Position numbers and translations under genes: made by a program
The notes under the pieces: model-generated
What the model was told of the DNA's origin: nothing
What the model saw: only the letters and a program-made list of their open reading frames with translations
Database searches by the model: none
Shown here: positions 1 to 8,800 of the stretch, in pieces
Layout: each line of letters opens with the position of its first letter
Numbering within the stretch: position 1 is the first letter of the stretch
From: Candidatus Scalindua japonica
GTDB taxonomy: Bacteria; Planctomycetota; Brocadiia; Brocadiales; Scalinduaceae
DNA length: 64,000 nucleotides
Direction of reading: 5' to 3'
NCBI RefSeq assembly: GCF_002443295.1
Contig: NZ_BAOS01000013.1
Location: 1-64,000, forward strand

Positions 1-152
1 CTGGTGAGCTTGCGTACTACCACTCTGCTTTGATCCTTAGAAACCTTTTCGGCTAAGCTCTAGCTAAAGCAATATTCTTGTTGTCTGTTTTGGTATTTCT
101 CATCCTGCGCCTAAACGTCTGAGGTGAGGTGCGCCGTTTGGCGTGTAAAATA
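1..152. other. Left edge, no confident gene
   Basis: Frame 3 of the first 56 bases is open (about 17 codons ending TTC GGC TAA) and could be the tail of a gene that starts outside the window, but this is too short to call. The rest is noncoding and contains the hairpin listed at 108-143. Confidence 0.3.
108..143. repeat. Short imperfect hairpin (10/9 bp arms)
   Basis: CGCCTAAACG (108-117) pairs with CGTTTGGCG (135-143) with one bulged base. It lies 10 bp upstream of the small broken ORF and about 95 bp beyond the end of the DUF4238 gene. It has no T-tract. It superficially resembles the simple-site arms of an integron attC but lacks the GTTRRRY/RYYYAAC consensus, so I call it only a hairpin. 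Confidence 0.45.
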
Positions 153-254
153 ATGGAAAAAAATAAAATAAGCAAAGAATCTGAAATCTTAAAAATCGCA
201 AGAGATAAAGGCGTCACCTCCAGTGACTGGTTAGCAATTATTGTACTGAAATAA
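153..254 (+). pseudogene. Truncated N-terminal fragment resembling an AbiEi-type antitoxin
   Basis: A 33-codon ORF starts at ATG 153. Its middle, ILKIARDKGVTSSDWL, looks like the N-terminal winged-helix opening of AbiEi-type antitoxins and related regulators (ILxLAxxKGxxRxxDL). The reading stops at TAA 252-254, where family members would run on for 150 residues or more, and it overlaps the 3' end of the opposite-strand DUF4238 gene by 17 bp. I infer a decapitated remnant left by insertion or deletion. The similarity is by eye over about 16 residues, so a chance short ORF is quite possible. Confidence 0.3.
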
Positions 255-1158
255 ACCTTGATATTTGCACACTACCGTCGCCATAGTATAGATTATCATA
301 AGTAAATCCAGCGAAAATATTTTTTAACTTGCTTATGTATTTATGCAGATCGACACTAAATTTGTTTGAAAATATGTAGTTTTCTCCCATGATTATTGTT
401 CTTCGGTTGTATTCATTTACTTGATCGCGCTTAGCCAAATACGAGCCGGGTTCAAGATGATGCCCTGCAACGACTAAAGTATCAGAGCTAAGAGGAAATG
501 TTAGTTCAACCCCCTTGATTGCCAAACCAACCCCATAGGGTTTTAAATCATCATAGTTTGGATGAAATAACGCTACAGGGTTATCGGAGGTAACAAATGA
601 ATCTGGCTCACTAGCATAGTAGATTTGATAGCTAAGTTGCGATAGTAGACTAATACTCTCAGGTGAAAAACCAACCTCTATCATTTTTTCTATAATTTTC
701 CAGTTCGATATTTTGATGTTTAAAGTTTCGTCAATTCTCTTGGACTCAAACAACTGCTGAAGAACCTCAGGAGGAGAGCCAAACTTTCCAGATCGATACA
801 TAATCTTGAAAGTGTCCAAAATCATTTTTCTGTGGCTGTTTTCAATATACGTTGCAAATACAGGAATTCGATATCTCATTAAAGAAATTAATTCTGATAG
901 TTCTCTTATTTGAGAACACGGAATGTCCTTTGAATCAACAATCGATTGAACTAATTTTGCTTGCTTTGATTCAATTGTTGAAAATAGCGATTCGATTGTT
1001 TTATGATCATGCTCCTGATCGTGATCCAAAGAATGATAATCGCGAATACAACCCGTATTTGTTATTGCCGGGCTGTAGTGTTTCTGGGATCCTTTTTTTT
1101 CAATCTGCCAGATATGAGGCTTCTTACCTTTTTGAGGTAATATTTTAAAACCCTCCAA
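238..1158 (-). CDS. DUF4238 domain protein, start codon damaged or lost
   Basis: This 306-residue reading has the hallmarks of DUF4238 (PF14022), a family of unknown function common in accessory islands: the central FVTSDNPV motif (about residues 187-194) and the following ELTFPLS. The first start available in the frame is TTG 1158. Upstream of it the same frame still encodes HHYLPQFYL (about 1182-1156), the conserved N-terminal signature of the family. The frame is open back to a TGA at about 1213-1215 but has no ATG, GTG or TTG before that motif; only ATA codons are present (for example 1192-1194). The gene has therefore lost its start, uses a non-canonical one, or was truncated. No ribosome-binding site is visible. 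The family call is fairly sure, expression is not. Confidence 0.7.
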   Translation of the reverse strand: MEGFKILPQKGKKPHIWQIEKKGSQKHYSPAITNTGCIRDYHSLDHDQEHDHKTIESLFSTIESKQAKLVQSIVDSKDIPCSQIRELSELISLMRYRIPVFATYIENSHRKMILDTFKIMYRSGKFGSPPEVLQQLFESKRIDETLNIKISNWKIIEKMIEVGFSPESISLLSQLSYQIYYASEPDSFVTSDNPVALFHPNYDDLKPYGVGLAIKGVELTFPLSSDTLVVAGHHLEPGSYLAKRDQVNEYNRRTIIMGENYIFSNKFSVDLHKYISKLKNIFAGFTYDNLYYGDGSVQISRFISVQ

Positions 1159-1323
1159 ATAAAACTGTGGCAGATAATGATGTTTTCCGTTTATTGCGAT
1201 ATATTGGGCAAATCATGGAAAACAAGCCAGGGTTCCACCACAAACTATCTTTGCCGTTTTATTTTCTGCACTTCAACTTACTCCAAATATCTATCCAATC
1301 AGATTTGTTTTTTTCTTGCTGGC

Positions 1324-1767
1324 TTAAAATCTGTTCAGTAATGGCCTGATGAACCGGCCCTTTGGCATCACTTCAATAATCCCGATTGCGGCCCTTACAA
1401 TGTTTGTCAGTTTACGAGAAAGCCTCATTGTTATCAGTCCTTTTTCAAATGACAGTTTATCCATTGAGATCATATCCCAGTATCTTAGATTCATCAGATT
1501 TTTTAAAAATATTTCTCTTAATTCAGGTATCTTATTAAGGTCGATAGTATGTGTGCCATCAGGATTAACCGTGAGCGAATCCTGACTGAAAATACTATCT
1601 TTTAAACCATCTCCTTTATTGTAAAAAATGCTGATGACTGACAAACTAAACCAGAAGAGAATCTTTGAATAGTAATTATTTGCTTTTTCTATTTTCTTTT
1701 CACCAAATTTAAACGTAACACTTCTTTTGTTCTTGTTGAAGATAAAATGCTCAACCGTAAATGGCAT
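1324..1767 (-). CDS. Hypothetical protein, 147 aa
   Basis: I do not recognise this protein. It starts at ATG 1767, 5 bp after the stop of the 112-residue gene upstream, so the two are probably co-transcribed. The sequence is basic at both ends. A hydrophobic stretch (KILFWFSLSVISIFY, about residues 35-49) could be a single membrane-associated helix. The centre (about 66-115) is predicted mixed alpha/beta and ends in MRLSRKLTNIVRAAIG, which looks amphipathic. No catalytic motif is evident. Codon use and the tight junction favour a real gene. Confidence 0.55.
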   Translation of the reverse strand: MPFTVEHFIFNKNKRSVTFKFGEKKIEKANNYYSKILFWFSLSVISIFYNKGDGLKDSIFSQDSLTVNPDGTHTIDLNKIPELREIFLKNLMNLRYWDMISMDKLSFEKGLITMRLSRKLTNIVRAAIGIIEVMPKGRFIRPLLNRF

Positions 1768-1772
1768 CTTTA

Positions 1773-2111
1773 TTACACCATCAAAAAGGTTTTTTTTAAC
1801 TCTATTAAAAAAGAAGCCTTTCCATCTTCACAGAAAACACTGATCGACCGTAAGCCCCTGTCTTCAATAGAGACTTCACGAAGGTAATCATTGACAAAAT
1901 CTTCCCTGACTTTAAGGACGCCATTGTCGACATCGAGTGATATATTTTTGCCAAGTCTGGCAAGTGTTTTCAAAAGTTCAATATAAGCAGGCAATTTTTC
2001 CCTGATCTCTTCAGAAACACCCTTCGCTCCCCTGCCTAATTTGCCCGCTATATCTTTAATAGACAACCTGCTGTCTTTCATTTTTATCAGCATACTCAAA
2101 AGACTCGGCAT
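1773..2111 (-). CDS. Hypothetical protein, 112 aa
   Basis: This is an unrecognised small soluble protein starting at ATG 2111. The N-terminal half is helical and basic (KDIAGKLGRGAKGVSEEIRE), and the C-terminal half looks beta-rich (ISLDVDNGVLKVREDF, then RSISVFCEDGKASFLIEL). It is followed after 5 bp by the 147-residue hypothetical gene. It lies downstream of purD on the same strand, separated by about 60 bp containing a GC-rich repeat. No function can be assigned. Confidence 0.55.
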   Translation of the reverse strand: MPSLLSMLIKMKDSRLSIKDIAGKLGRGAKGVSEEIREKLPAYIELLKTLARLGKNISLDVDNGVLKVREDFVNDYLREVSIEDRGLRSISVFCEDGKASFLIELKKTFLMV

Positions 2112-2126
2112 TTCATCTCATTCGAT

Positions 2127-2146
2127 CCGCCCGGCCCAGCCGTTCG
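2127..2146 (-). repeat. GC-rich 20-mer, second copy near 58783
   Basis: Read on the minus strand this is CGAACGGCTGGGCCGGGCGG. A copy matching 18 of 20 bases is at 58783-58802 (+). Both sit in short, strongly GC-rich islands within AT-rich intergenic DNA. Here it lies between purD and the small hypothetical gene and could also fold into a small hairpin. Confidence 0.5.
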
Positions 2147-2171
2147 GACGGGAAGAATTCCAGTACTATTA

Positions 2172-3440
2172 TCAGGTGATAGCCTTATTCGCAATGTCCC
2201 TGCGATAGTGAGCGCCGCCAAATGATATCTTACTTACCGCTTCATATACCTTTCTCTGCGCATCCTCTATACCGTCACCACAGGCAACAACGTTTAATAC
2301 GCGTCCTCCATTTGTTATGATGTCCCCGCCTTCTGATTTCGTACCGGCATGAAAAACAGATATATCTTTCTGGTCCTTTAATAAATCCAATCCGATTATT
2401 TGTTTGCCACTTTCGTAACTACCGGGATAGCCGCCGGAAGCCATTACGACACAAACCGATGCCTGTGAATACCAATCCAAATCTACCTTGTCCAGCTCTC
2501 CTGTAATTGTAGCCAGCATAATCGGGATGATATCGCTTTTCATTCGGGAAAGTATTACCTGTGCCTCCGGGTCTCCAAAACGAACATTAAATTCCAGCAC
2601 CATTGGGCCGGATGCTGTTATCATCAGACCAATATAAATGACACCTTTATAAGGTCTTCCTTCTCTATTCATTGCATGGACTGTCGGTACAAGTATATCT
2701 CTCTCTATCCGGAGATACAACTCATCCGTCATTATTGGAACAGGCGAGTACGCTCCCATACCCCCTGTATTTGGACCTTTATCTCCGTCAAAAACAGTCT
2801 TATGGTCCTGGGAACTCTCCATGGCAACGATATTTCTCCCATCAGTAAATGCAAGCAGAGAAACCTCTTCTCCCCTCAGACACTCTTCTATTACTACCTG
2901 ATTTCCCGCGTTACCAAACACTTTATCCTTCATAATAGAGTCTATTGCCTGTAGCGCTTCATCATTCGTTTTGCATACAAACACTCCTTTGCCCTTACTT
3001 AACCCATCTGCCTTTACTACTATTGGCGCCTCTTTAGATGAGAGGTAACGCCTGGCCTGTTGATAGTCATCAAAACACTGAAAGTCTGCGGTTGGTATGT
3101 TATGTTTTTTCAAAAGACACTTTGAGAACACCTTACTATCCTCTAAGATTGCGGCTTTTTTATCAGGGCCAAAAACCTTCAATTCGTATTTACTGAAAAA
3201 ATCCACAATTCCCTCTACTAAAGGAGCTTCAGGTCCCACAACCGTAAGGTCTATCTTCTCTTTAACAGCAAATTCACAAAGAAGGGCCGTCTGTTCTGCA
3301 GATATATTGATACATTCGGCAAGCTCTGAAATACCCGGATTCCCAGGCGCACAATATATCTTACTTACAAGTGGTGACTGTGCAATTTTCCAGACAATAC
3401 TATGTTCTCTTCCGCCACTTCCAATTACCAACACCTTCAT
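2172..3440 (-). CDS. purD: Phosphoribosylamine-glycine ligase (GARS)
   Basis: This enzyme catalyses the second step of de novo purine synthesis, joining glycine to 5-phosphoribosylamine with ATP. The 422-residue product has the expected family length. It shows the N-terminal MKVLVIGSGGREH nucleotide-fold motif, VVGPEAPLVEGI, the ATP-grasp segment IVVKADGLSKGKGV, and the metal/ATP motif EFNVRFGDPEAQ. I chose ATG 3440 because GSGGREH begins seven residues later and AGGAG lies 11 bases upstream; the longer frame to 3503 adds 21 residues foreign to the family. A divergent Cache-sensor gene starts 240 bp upstream. Confidence 0.96.
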   Translation of the reverse strand: MKVLVIGSGGREHSIVWKIAQSPLVSKIYCAPGNPGISELAECINISAEQTALLCEFAVKEKIDLTVVGPEAPLVEGIVDFFSKYELKVFGPDKKAAILEDSKVFSKCLLKKHNIPTADFQCFDDYQQARRYLSSKEAPIVVKADGLSKGKGVFVCKTNDEALQAIDSIMKDKVFGNAGNQVVIEECLRGEEVSLLAFTDGRNIVAMESSQDHKTVFDGDKGPNTGGMGAYSPVPIMTDELYLRIERDILVPTVHAMNREGRPYKGVIYIGLMITASGPMVLEFNVRFGDPEAQVILSRMKSDIIPIMLATITGELDKVDLDWYSQASVCVVMASGGYPGSYESGKQIIGLDLLKDQKDISVFHAGTKSEGGDIITNGGRVLNVVACGDGIEDAQRKVYEAVSKISFGGAHYRRDIANKAIT

Positions 3441-3679
3441 TATAAATTCAGCTCCTATTGGCCCATAAGGGCAGGTTGTAAAATTTTTCTTAGTACCTGA
3501 CAAACGCTATTCTATTAATGTTAAATAATTTGAGCAAGTAAATTGTTAGAAGTATTAAATATCAGTAAATTTTTTATTGGAGAAATTCTATTGTCAATGT
3601 TATATTCAATGCGGGCTTGTCTATGTTCAGGTAAGAAACCAATCATAATAGTTTTTACGATCTAATAAATAATATTTAA

Positions 3680-4708
3680 ATGAGTATTAAAAAGATTTTT
3701 CTTACAATTGGTATAGCTTTTTCTATATTCTTAATAACCCTTCCACTGATAAGTTACAAGTACCTTAAAACCGCAGTAAAGTCTGCTGCTTTTAATCATT
3801 TACTCACCGTCAGAGGGTTGTTAAAACATGAGATAGAAAATTATTTTCAGGAGAGATTTGGAGACATAAATGTCCTCTCCAGGAATCCGGTAATCGGACA
3901 AGCATTTTCCAGACTATCAAAGGCGTTTCACGCTTCAGGACTGGAAGGTGAACAATATGTGAAGATTTCTGAGCTTTATCATCCTTTGATGGAGTATTAT
4001 TTAACCGACTATGGCTATGTAAACTTATATTTTGTTGATACCGATGGGGATGTGATGTATTCCATAATTAGAGAGGAATTTACGGGGACAAATTTATTAA
4101 CCGGAAGATATAAACAATTCAGTATAGGTCAGATATACGCGAATGGTTTAGACGGAGTAGCGTTTGAGGACTATACATGGCATGAAGCCCTGGAAGAATT
4201 TACTTCATACTTTGCTGCCCCTGTATACGACGGACAAATGCTGTTGGGCGTTTTAATAATCGAAATCCCGTTTTCTCATTTGGATGCTATTATGACCAGG
4301 AGAGAAGGTTTGGGGGAAACCGGAGAAATGTACCTTGTAGGTGACGATAGCTATATGAGGTCAAATTCCAGGTTCTCTGAAGAACCTACCGTGCTTCAGA
4401 AAGAGGTGGATACTATAGCAACAAGAGAAGCATTAGACGGGATAGAAGGAAAAAGGATAATAGAAGATTATCGAAGAATCCGGGTATTGAGTGTGTATAC
4501 ACCGTTGGATCTTAAATTTGTCAATTGGGCATTACTGGTTGAGATAGATGAAGAAGAGGCGTTTGCAGCGGTTAATACTGTTGAAAAAAGAGTGACAATA
4601 CTTGGCTCACTGATCGCAAGTATAACCTTCCTGTATATTTATCTGGTAACCAGAAGGAAGAAAATAGATATGATTGCTGAATCTTTAGAAGAAGAAGCCA
4701 ACGCTTGA
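3680..4708 (+). CDS. Cache-domain membrane sensor without output domain
   Basis: The 342-residue protein has an N-terminal membrane helix (about residues 5-26), a periplasmic region of about 270 residues and a second helix (about 306-324), followed by a 17-residue cytoplasmic tail. The extracellular part reads like a double Cache ligand-binding domain: an early helix with RGLLKHEIENYFQERFGDI, then VNLYFVDTDGDVMYS and SYFAAPVYDGQMLLGVLIIE. Chemoreceptors and kinases normally follow this with HAMP and effector domains, but here the gene simply ends. It may be a stand-alone sensor partnering another protein, or a truncated receptor. It lies alone between divergent purD and convergent mlaA. Confidence 0.7.
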   Translation: MSIKKIFLTIGIAFSIFLITLPLISYKYLKTAVKSAAFNHLLTVRGLLKHEIENYFQERFGDINVLSRNPVIGQAFSRLSKAFHASGLEGEQYVKISELYHPLMEYYLTDYGYVNLYFVDTDGDVMYSIIREEFTGTNLLTGRYKQFSIGQIYANGLDGVAFEDYTWHEALEEFTSYFAAPVYDGQMLLGVLIIEIPFSHLDAIMTRREGLGETGEMYLVGDDSYMRSNSRFSEEPTVLQKEVDTIATREALDGIEGKRIIEDYRRIRVLSVYTPLDLKFVNWALLVEIDEEEAFAAVNTVEKRVTILGSLIASITFLYIYLVTRRKKIDMIAESLEEEANA

Positions 4709-4760
4709 ACACATACTGCTCAATCCATTATAGAATACGTAAAGCGAAATAGAATATGTT

Positions 4761-4807
4761 CCACTGTTTCAAGAGGATTCCAGGCTGGACTCCTCTTGAA
4801 ACAGTGG
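4761..4807. terminator. 17-bp perfect inverted repeat between convergent genes
   Basis: The arms CCACTGTTTCAAGAGGA (4761-4777) and its exact complement (4791-4807) flank a 13-base loop. The hairpin lies between the 3' ends of the Cache-sensor gene (+) and mlaA (-). It lacks a T-tract on either side, so it may act as a bidirectional 3'-end structure rather than a textbook intrinsic terminator. Confidence 0.6.
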
Positions 4808-4946
4808 TGTGTTGAACAAACCGAAATTAACAGTACGAATTATTCATCGAACGAGCAAACATTTTCTCTCTCTACTCAGCATAGCCTTATTTAATCGCTA
4901 TATAACAGGCAATAAACCTAATCAGAACTTTTGTGAGTTTTATTTA

Positions 4947-5786
4947 TTACTCTTTTATCTTCTTTGTTCGATTCTGTGTATATGCATCCTGAATCGCTAT
5001 ATAAGGGTCTATTTGATTCTCTACCAGACCCTCATAAGTATCTCCTTTATCTATGGAAATATCATTAACAGCAATATAGCCCTTGGCCCCTATAGTTGCA
5101 TAAGGGCTGACGAAAGAGAGGAGCGTTACCGGATCAAGAACAGTATCTACTATAAGCCCAAAGGCATCACGGATGTTAGATGGGCCAATAAAAGGTAATT
5201 CAAGAAATGATCCTGGTCCCAGATCATAATTTCCAAGAGTCTGTCCAAAATCTTCATCCTTTAGATCAAGATGAAAGTATTTCTTTGCCGGGTCAGTAAA
5301 CCCTGCTCCACCTATGGTGGAATTAATTAGAAAGCGTGAAAATTCTGTACCGGCACCCTTAAATTTCCCCTGAAAGATGCAGTTGAAAAAACGCCCTGGC
5401 ATTCTGACATTTGTAAAAAAATTCCTGACACCTAATCGAGCGACTTCAGGTATGACTGTCTTGTAACCTTTTGATAAAGGCCTGAAAAAGTAATAGTATA
5501 ATTTATCATTAAAAGTGAACATTGCCCTGTTATAAGTTTGAAATGAATCTTTAACTTTAACAAAAGTTGTTGCTTCCATTGATATGTCTACATAATCTAT
5601 ATCCCCATCGATATCACTAGTATTTGTAGCGTCACTACTCTTATCGGCTGCAACAGCATTAACACCACTACTCTTGTTTACAGCAGGTTGTGCCCTTGAT
5701 GCAGTAACATCTTCTGCGAACAGTGAAATATTAAACGTGTACATTGTTAAAACAAAAAAACACATCAATAAAACCAATTTCCTCAT
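4947..5786 (-). CDS. mlaA: MlaA/VacJ-family outer-membrane lipid protein, non-lipoprotein form
   Basis: MlaA removes phospholipids from the outer leaflet of the outer membrane and passes them to periplasmic MlaC. The family core is clear: YNRAMFTFNDKLYYYFFRPL, the RVGxxNFFTNVRMP-type block (here LGVRNFFTNVRMPGRFFN), FLINSTIGGAGFTDPA, and DFGQTLGNYDLGPGSFLELP. The N-terminus is a signal peptide (to about residue 24, SLFA-ED) but has no proper lipobox cysteine, unlike E. coli MlaA. A low-complexity Ser/Asp/Val linker (about 25-70) precedes the core. It lies downstream of the MMPL permease and mlaC on the same strand, separated by 415 bp, so it may have its own promoter. Confidence 0.9.
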   Translation of the reverse strand: MRKLVLLMCFFVLTMYTFNISLFAEDVTASRAQPAVNKSSGVNAVAADKSSDATNTSDIDGDIDYVDISMEATTFVKVKDSFQTYNRAMFTFNDKLYYYFFRPLSKGYKTVIPEVARLGVRNFFTNVRMPGRFFNCIFQGKFKGAGTEFSRFLINSTIGGAGFTDPAKKYFHLDLKDEDFGQTLGNYDLGPGSFLELPFIGPSNIRDAFGLIVDTVLDPVTLLSFVSPYATIGAKGYIAVNDISIDKGDTYEGLVENQIDPYIAIQDAYTQNRTKKIKE

Positions 5787-6201
5787 CTGTAAACTCCTGT
5801 ATTTATAGCGATCATTAAAAAAAATAATGTATTAAGAATATATTGTAAAATTTGCAAATATTTAATTCTATTATAATTACTACAACTTTAGTTCTCAAAT
5901 TCTAGCAAAATACTTTCAAATTGGCTACGATAATTTTTGCCAGAATTACTCAAAGTATTTCTATACTATAGCAATAATAATACCAATATTTTACTTTCGC
6001 GTACAAAAGTGCACTGCAACACATAACACATTGTAATATAAGCTGTTACACCATAAAGAAAATCATATAGAAACAATGGCCTTGAATACTTGTTGCGAAA
6101 AAAGCGTAAAAACTGCGGCCCTACACACAACTATTTACCACCTAAAGCGAAATAAATGCATGTATCGAAAAAAAAGAGTAGCCAAGCTTTACGGCACATA
6201 T
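5787..6201. other. 415-bp AT-rich intergenic region
   Basis: No ORF, hairpin or RNA gene is convincing here. It follows the 3' end of the permease gene and presumably contains the mlaA promoter. The DNA is strongly AT-rich near mlaA. Confidence 0.5.
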
Positions 6202-8769
6202 CTATTTTCCAAAAGGCTTAAATGCTATTATCAATCGTGGCAGTAATGTCAATGCAGTGATTAGCGCAATAAACATGGCAAGACTGGTAAGAAGCCCAAA
6301 AAGAATCGTCGGAATAAAATATGATAAAACAAGGATAGAAAAACCGGCAATAATTGTGAGGGATGTATAGTACATCGCATTTCCTATACTTCCGTGACAA
6401 CGATGCATTGAATTCATATAATCTCTGTCAACTTGATACTCTTCCTTGAACCTGTGAATGTAATGAATAGTATCATCAACTGCAATACCAATACTTATTG
6501 CTGCGATAGTGATCGTTATAAAGTCAAGCGGTAATCCAGCCAGTCCCATCACACCAAGAACCGCTATGGCAGAAATTATATTAGGTATAATTGCAATCAG
6601 CGCTATCTTTATTGAGCGAAATAATAATGTAAACATCACCATTAAAGCAAGCACAACAAACCCAATCGTTAATATCTGAGAACTGAAAAGGCTTTGAAGC
6701 ATGTTATTATAGAGGACCATCATACCTGCCAGGTGATACTGACGCTTCTGTAAACCAAGTTTATTCTCCATATCAGACGTAATCTTTTTGAGCAGATTGT
6801 CCCTTTTTAAACCCTTCAAGGAATCTTTTATCCGCACAGTCAAACGAGCCTGGTTATCAGGAATGGATATATAAGGGGTAAGAGCCATATCTTTAAAATT
6901 GTCAGGTAATTGAGTATAAAGTAGTGCAAGCTGGAAATCGTCAAGAGGTTCTCCTTTAGTAAATTGCTCCGCAACCTTTAACATTGTCCCCAAAGATAAA
7001 ACTTTTCCAATCTCAGGTAAACTATCAAGATAATCATGGACTTTCATAATTTTAGCCATTTTATCAGACGTGAACCAGTATTTGTCTGAATTATCCTCCT
7101 CATATAACTCATCAAATTCATCAAATTCACCAAATCCGTCATTCCCTTCAAACTCATCAAGCTCGTCAACTTCACCAGGTTCTTTGCCTGGTTCAGCAAT
7201 TACATCGCTATTTGCAAAAGAAATATCGTTTGCGTTCTGGTCTGTTTGCTGGTCAGTTTCATTAAAATTCACAAGAATATCCAGGGGAGTCGTCCCACCA
7301 AGGTTCTGATCAATAACCTTTAAACCCTGATAAATCTCAGTTGACTCTCGAAAATAATCGATAAAACTATTTTCTACCGTCAGTCTTGAAACACCGGCAA
7401 CTATCATCACTACCAGCAAACCGGTTACAATAAATACCGTTTTTGCATAATTCTGGGTTACGTTTGCCAGGAAACGAGTAAACCCACCACAAAACTGTCT
7501 GTCCTCTCTTGTTTTACCTTTAGGAAGTAAACAGAGGATAGCAGGAAAGAGAAAAAAAGTAACTACAAGAGATACTACAAGCCCGACACTCATCATAAGG
7601 CCGAAGTTAATAACGGGTAAAATATCACAAATCAGTAGAGAACCAAAACCGGCAACTGTCGTTAACGTTGTATACAGGCAGGGAATAAATTTCGAAAAGA
7701 CAGTCTCCTTAACTAATTCCATTTGAGACCACTCCGGATTGTCTACCTGCAATTCTCTAAACCTGACAATCAGGTGAATAGTCAATGCCATGGTAATAAT
7801 AAGCTGCAGAGAGATAAAGTTTGATGATATGACTGTCACCTCCCAACCAAAAATACCGAGAATCCCAATCATTGCAAGTACGGAGAGAGTACAACAGAGT
7901 ACTGGTAAGACTATCCAGCAGATTTTTCTGAAAATAATTCCAAGAGCTACAATCAAAAAGATGATAATGCCGATTCCGAATACTTCAAGGTCATTTTTGA
8001 CGAATGTGATCAGATCATCAGTAATCATTGAAATTCCGCCAAGAAACAACTCAGCATCCTCTCTATAACCATCCATTATTCTACGAACCGAGGCAATATC
8101 ACTGTGCCTCTCTTTATCCATGCGGATTTTACACGCTCTATATTCACGATTAAGCGCCTCAAGTTCAGAATGCTCTGCCGGAGTGATTGTATTGGTGGCC
8201 AGTTTCTGCCGCAGGCCACCTCTCCTGGAGAGAATCCTGTCATACTCATCATCCTCAGCAAAATGGACCATCAGAGCAGTCATCTTCATATCAGTACTAA
8301 CTAAAAGTTCCTGATAAATCGGACTATTAGCTATCTCTTCCCGTGCAAGCTGTAAATCAACGTTCGGACTTTCCAGACTCTTAATATTTGATATCAACTC
8401 CTTGATGGGAACAGGAGGATTTCTTAAAAGTGGTACGTCAAGGAGAGTAAGAACAGAAGATACACGCTTAATCTCTTTTAATTTATCTCGTAATGACGCA
8501 AGTTTAGCAAGGGTCTCAGGAGCAAAAATCCCTCCATCTGGCTTATATGTTATAAACATATAACTGTGTGAACCGTATGTTTTGCTTATTTTACGGTAAT
8601 ATTTGAAATCTTTGTCATTCTCCAGTATCAAAGAATCTGCTGAGGCATCTATCCTGAAGTGCCTCGCGTTATATCCGAGATATGAAAACACACCAACCAA
8701 CACAATAATGACAATAATTGGTTTAGTCAAAATGTACCTGGTGTAGAAGTTAAGAAGAGATGATCGCAT
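6202..8769 (-). CDS. MMPL/RND-superfamily permease, likely lipid exporter
   Basis: This 855-residue inner-membrane protein has the duplicated RND layout: one helix (about residues 16-32), a large periplasmic loop, five helices (about 255-410), a second single helix (about 445-462), a second loop, and five C-terminal helices (about 690-850). The motif FRIDASADSLILENDKDF after the first helix and AVDDTIHYIHRFKEE in the second half are typical of the MMPL/HpnN-like branch that moves lipids rather than drugs. It is 31 bp downstream of mlaC and upstream of mlaA. I infer that it takes the place of the MlaFEDB ABC transporter in lipid traffic. The second loop carries an unusual run of D, E, F, G and N residues (about 525-563). 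The substrate is unknown. Confidence 0.85.
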   Translation of the reverse strand: MRSSLLNFYTRYILTKPIIVIIVLVGVFSYLGYNARHFRIDASADSLILENDKDFKYYRKISKTYGSHSYMFITYKPDGGIFAPETLAKLASLRDKLKEIKRVSSVLTLLDVPLLRNPPVPIKELISNIKSLESPNVDLQLAREEIANSPIYQELLVSTDMKMTALMVHFAEDDEYDRILSRRGGLRQKLATNTITPAEHSELEALNREYRACKIRMDKERHSDIASVRRIMDGYREDAELFLGGISMITDDLITFVKNDLEVFGIGIIIFLIVALGIIFRKICWIVLPVLCCTLSVLAMIGILGIFGWEVTVISSNFISLQLIITMALTIHLIVRFRELQVDNPEWSQMELVKETVFSKFIPCLYTTLTTVAGFGSLLICDILPVINFGLMMSVGLVVSLVVTFFLFPAILCLLPKGKTREDRQFCGGFTRFLANVTQNYAKTVFIVTGLLVVMIVAGVSRLTVENSFIDYFRESTEIYQGLKVIDQNLGGTTPLDILVNFNETDQQTDQNANDISFANSDVIAEPGKEPGEVDELDEFEGNDGFGEFDEFDELYEEDNSDKYWFTSDKMAKIMKVHDYLDSLPEIGKVLSLGTMLKVAEQFTKGEPLDDFQLALLYTQLPDNFKDMALTPYISIPDNQARLTVRIKDSLKGLKRDNLLKKITSDMENKLGLQKRQYHLAGMMVLYNNMLQSLFSSQILTIGFVVLALMVMFTLLFRSIKIALIAIIPNIISAIAVLGVMGLAGLPLDFITITIAAISIGIAVDDTIHYIHRFKEEYQVDRDYMNSMHRCHGSIGNAMYYTSLTIIAGFSILVLSYFIPTILFGLLTSLAMFIALITALTLLPRLIIAFKPFGK

Positions 8770-8800
8770 AACAGTTAAGTAGCTAAAGTAAGGTGAGAAA

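Noticed and set aside
108-143. Possible integron attC site
   Set aside because: The arms do not fit the GTTRRRY/RYYYAAC core, the site is only about 36 bp, and no second copy or integrase is visible.
4809-5198. Plus-strand ORF of 129 residues
   Set aside because: It overlaps mlaA on the opposite strand and has low-complexity composition without family-like sequence.
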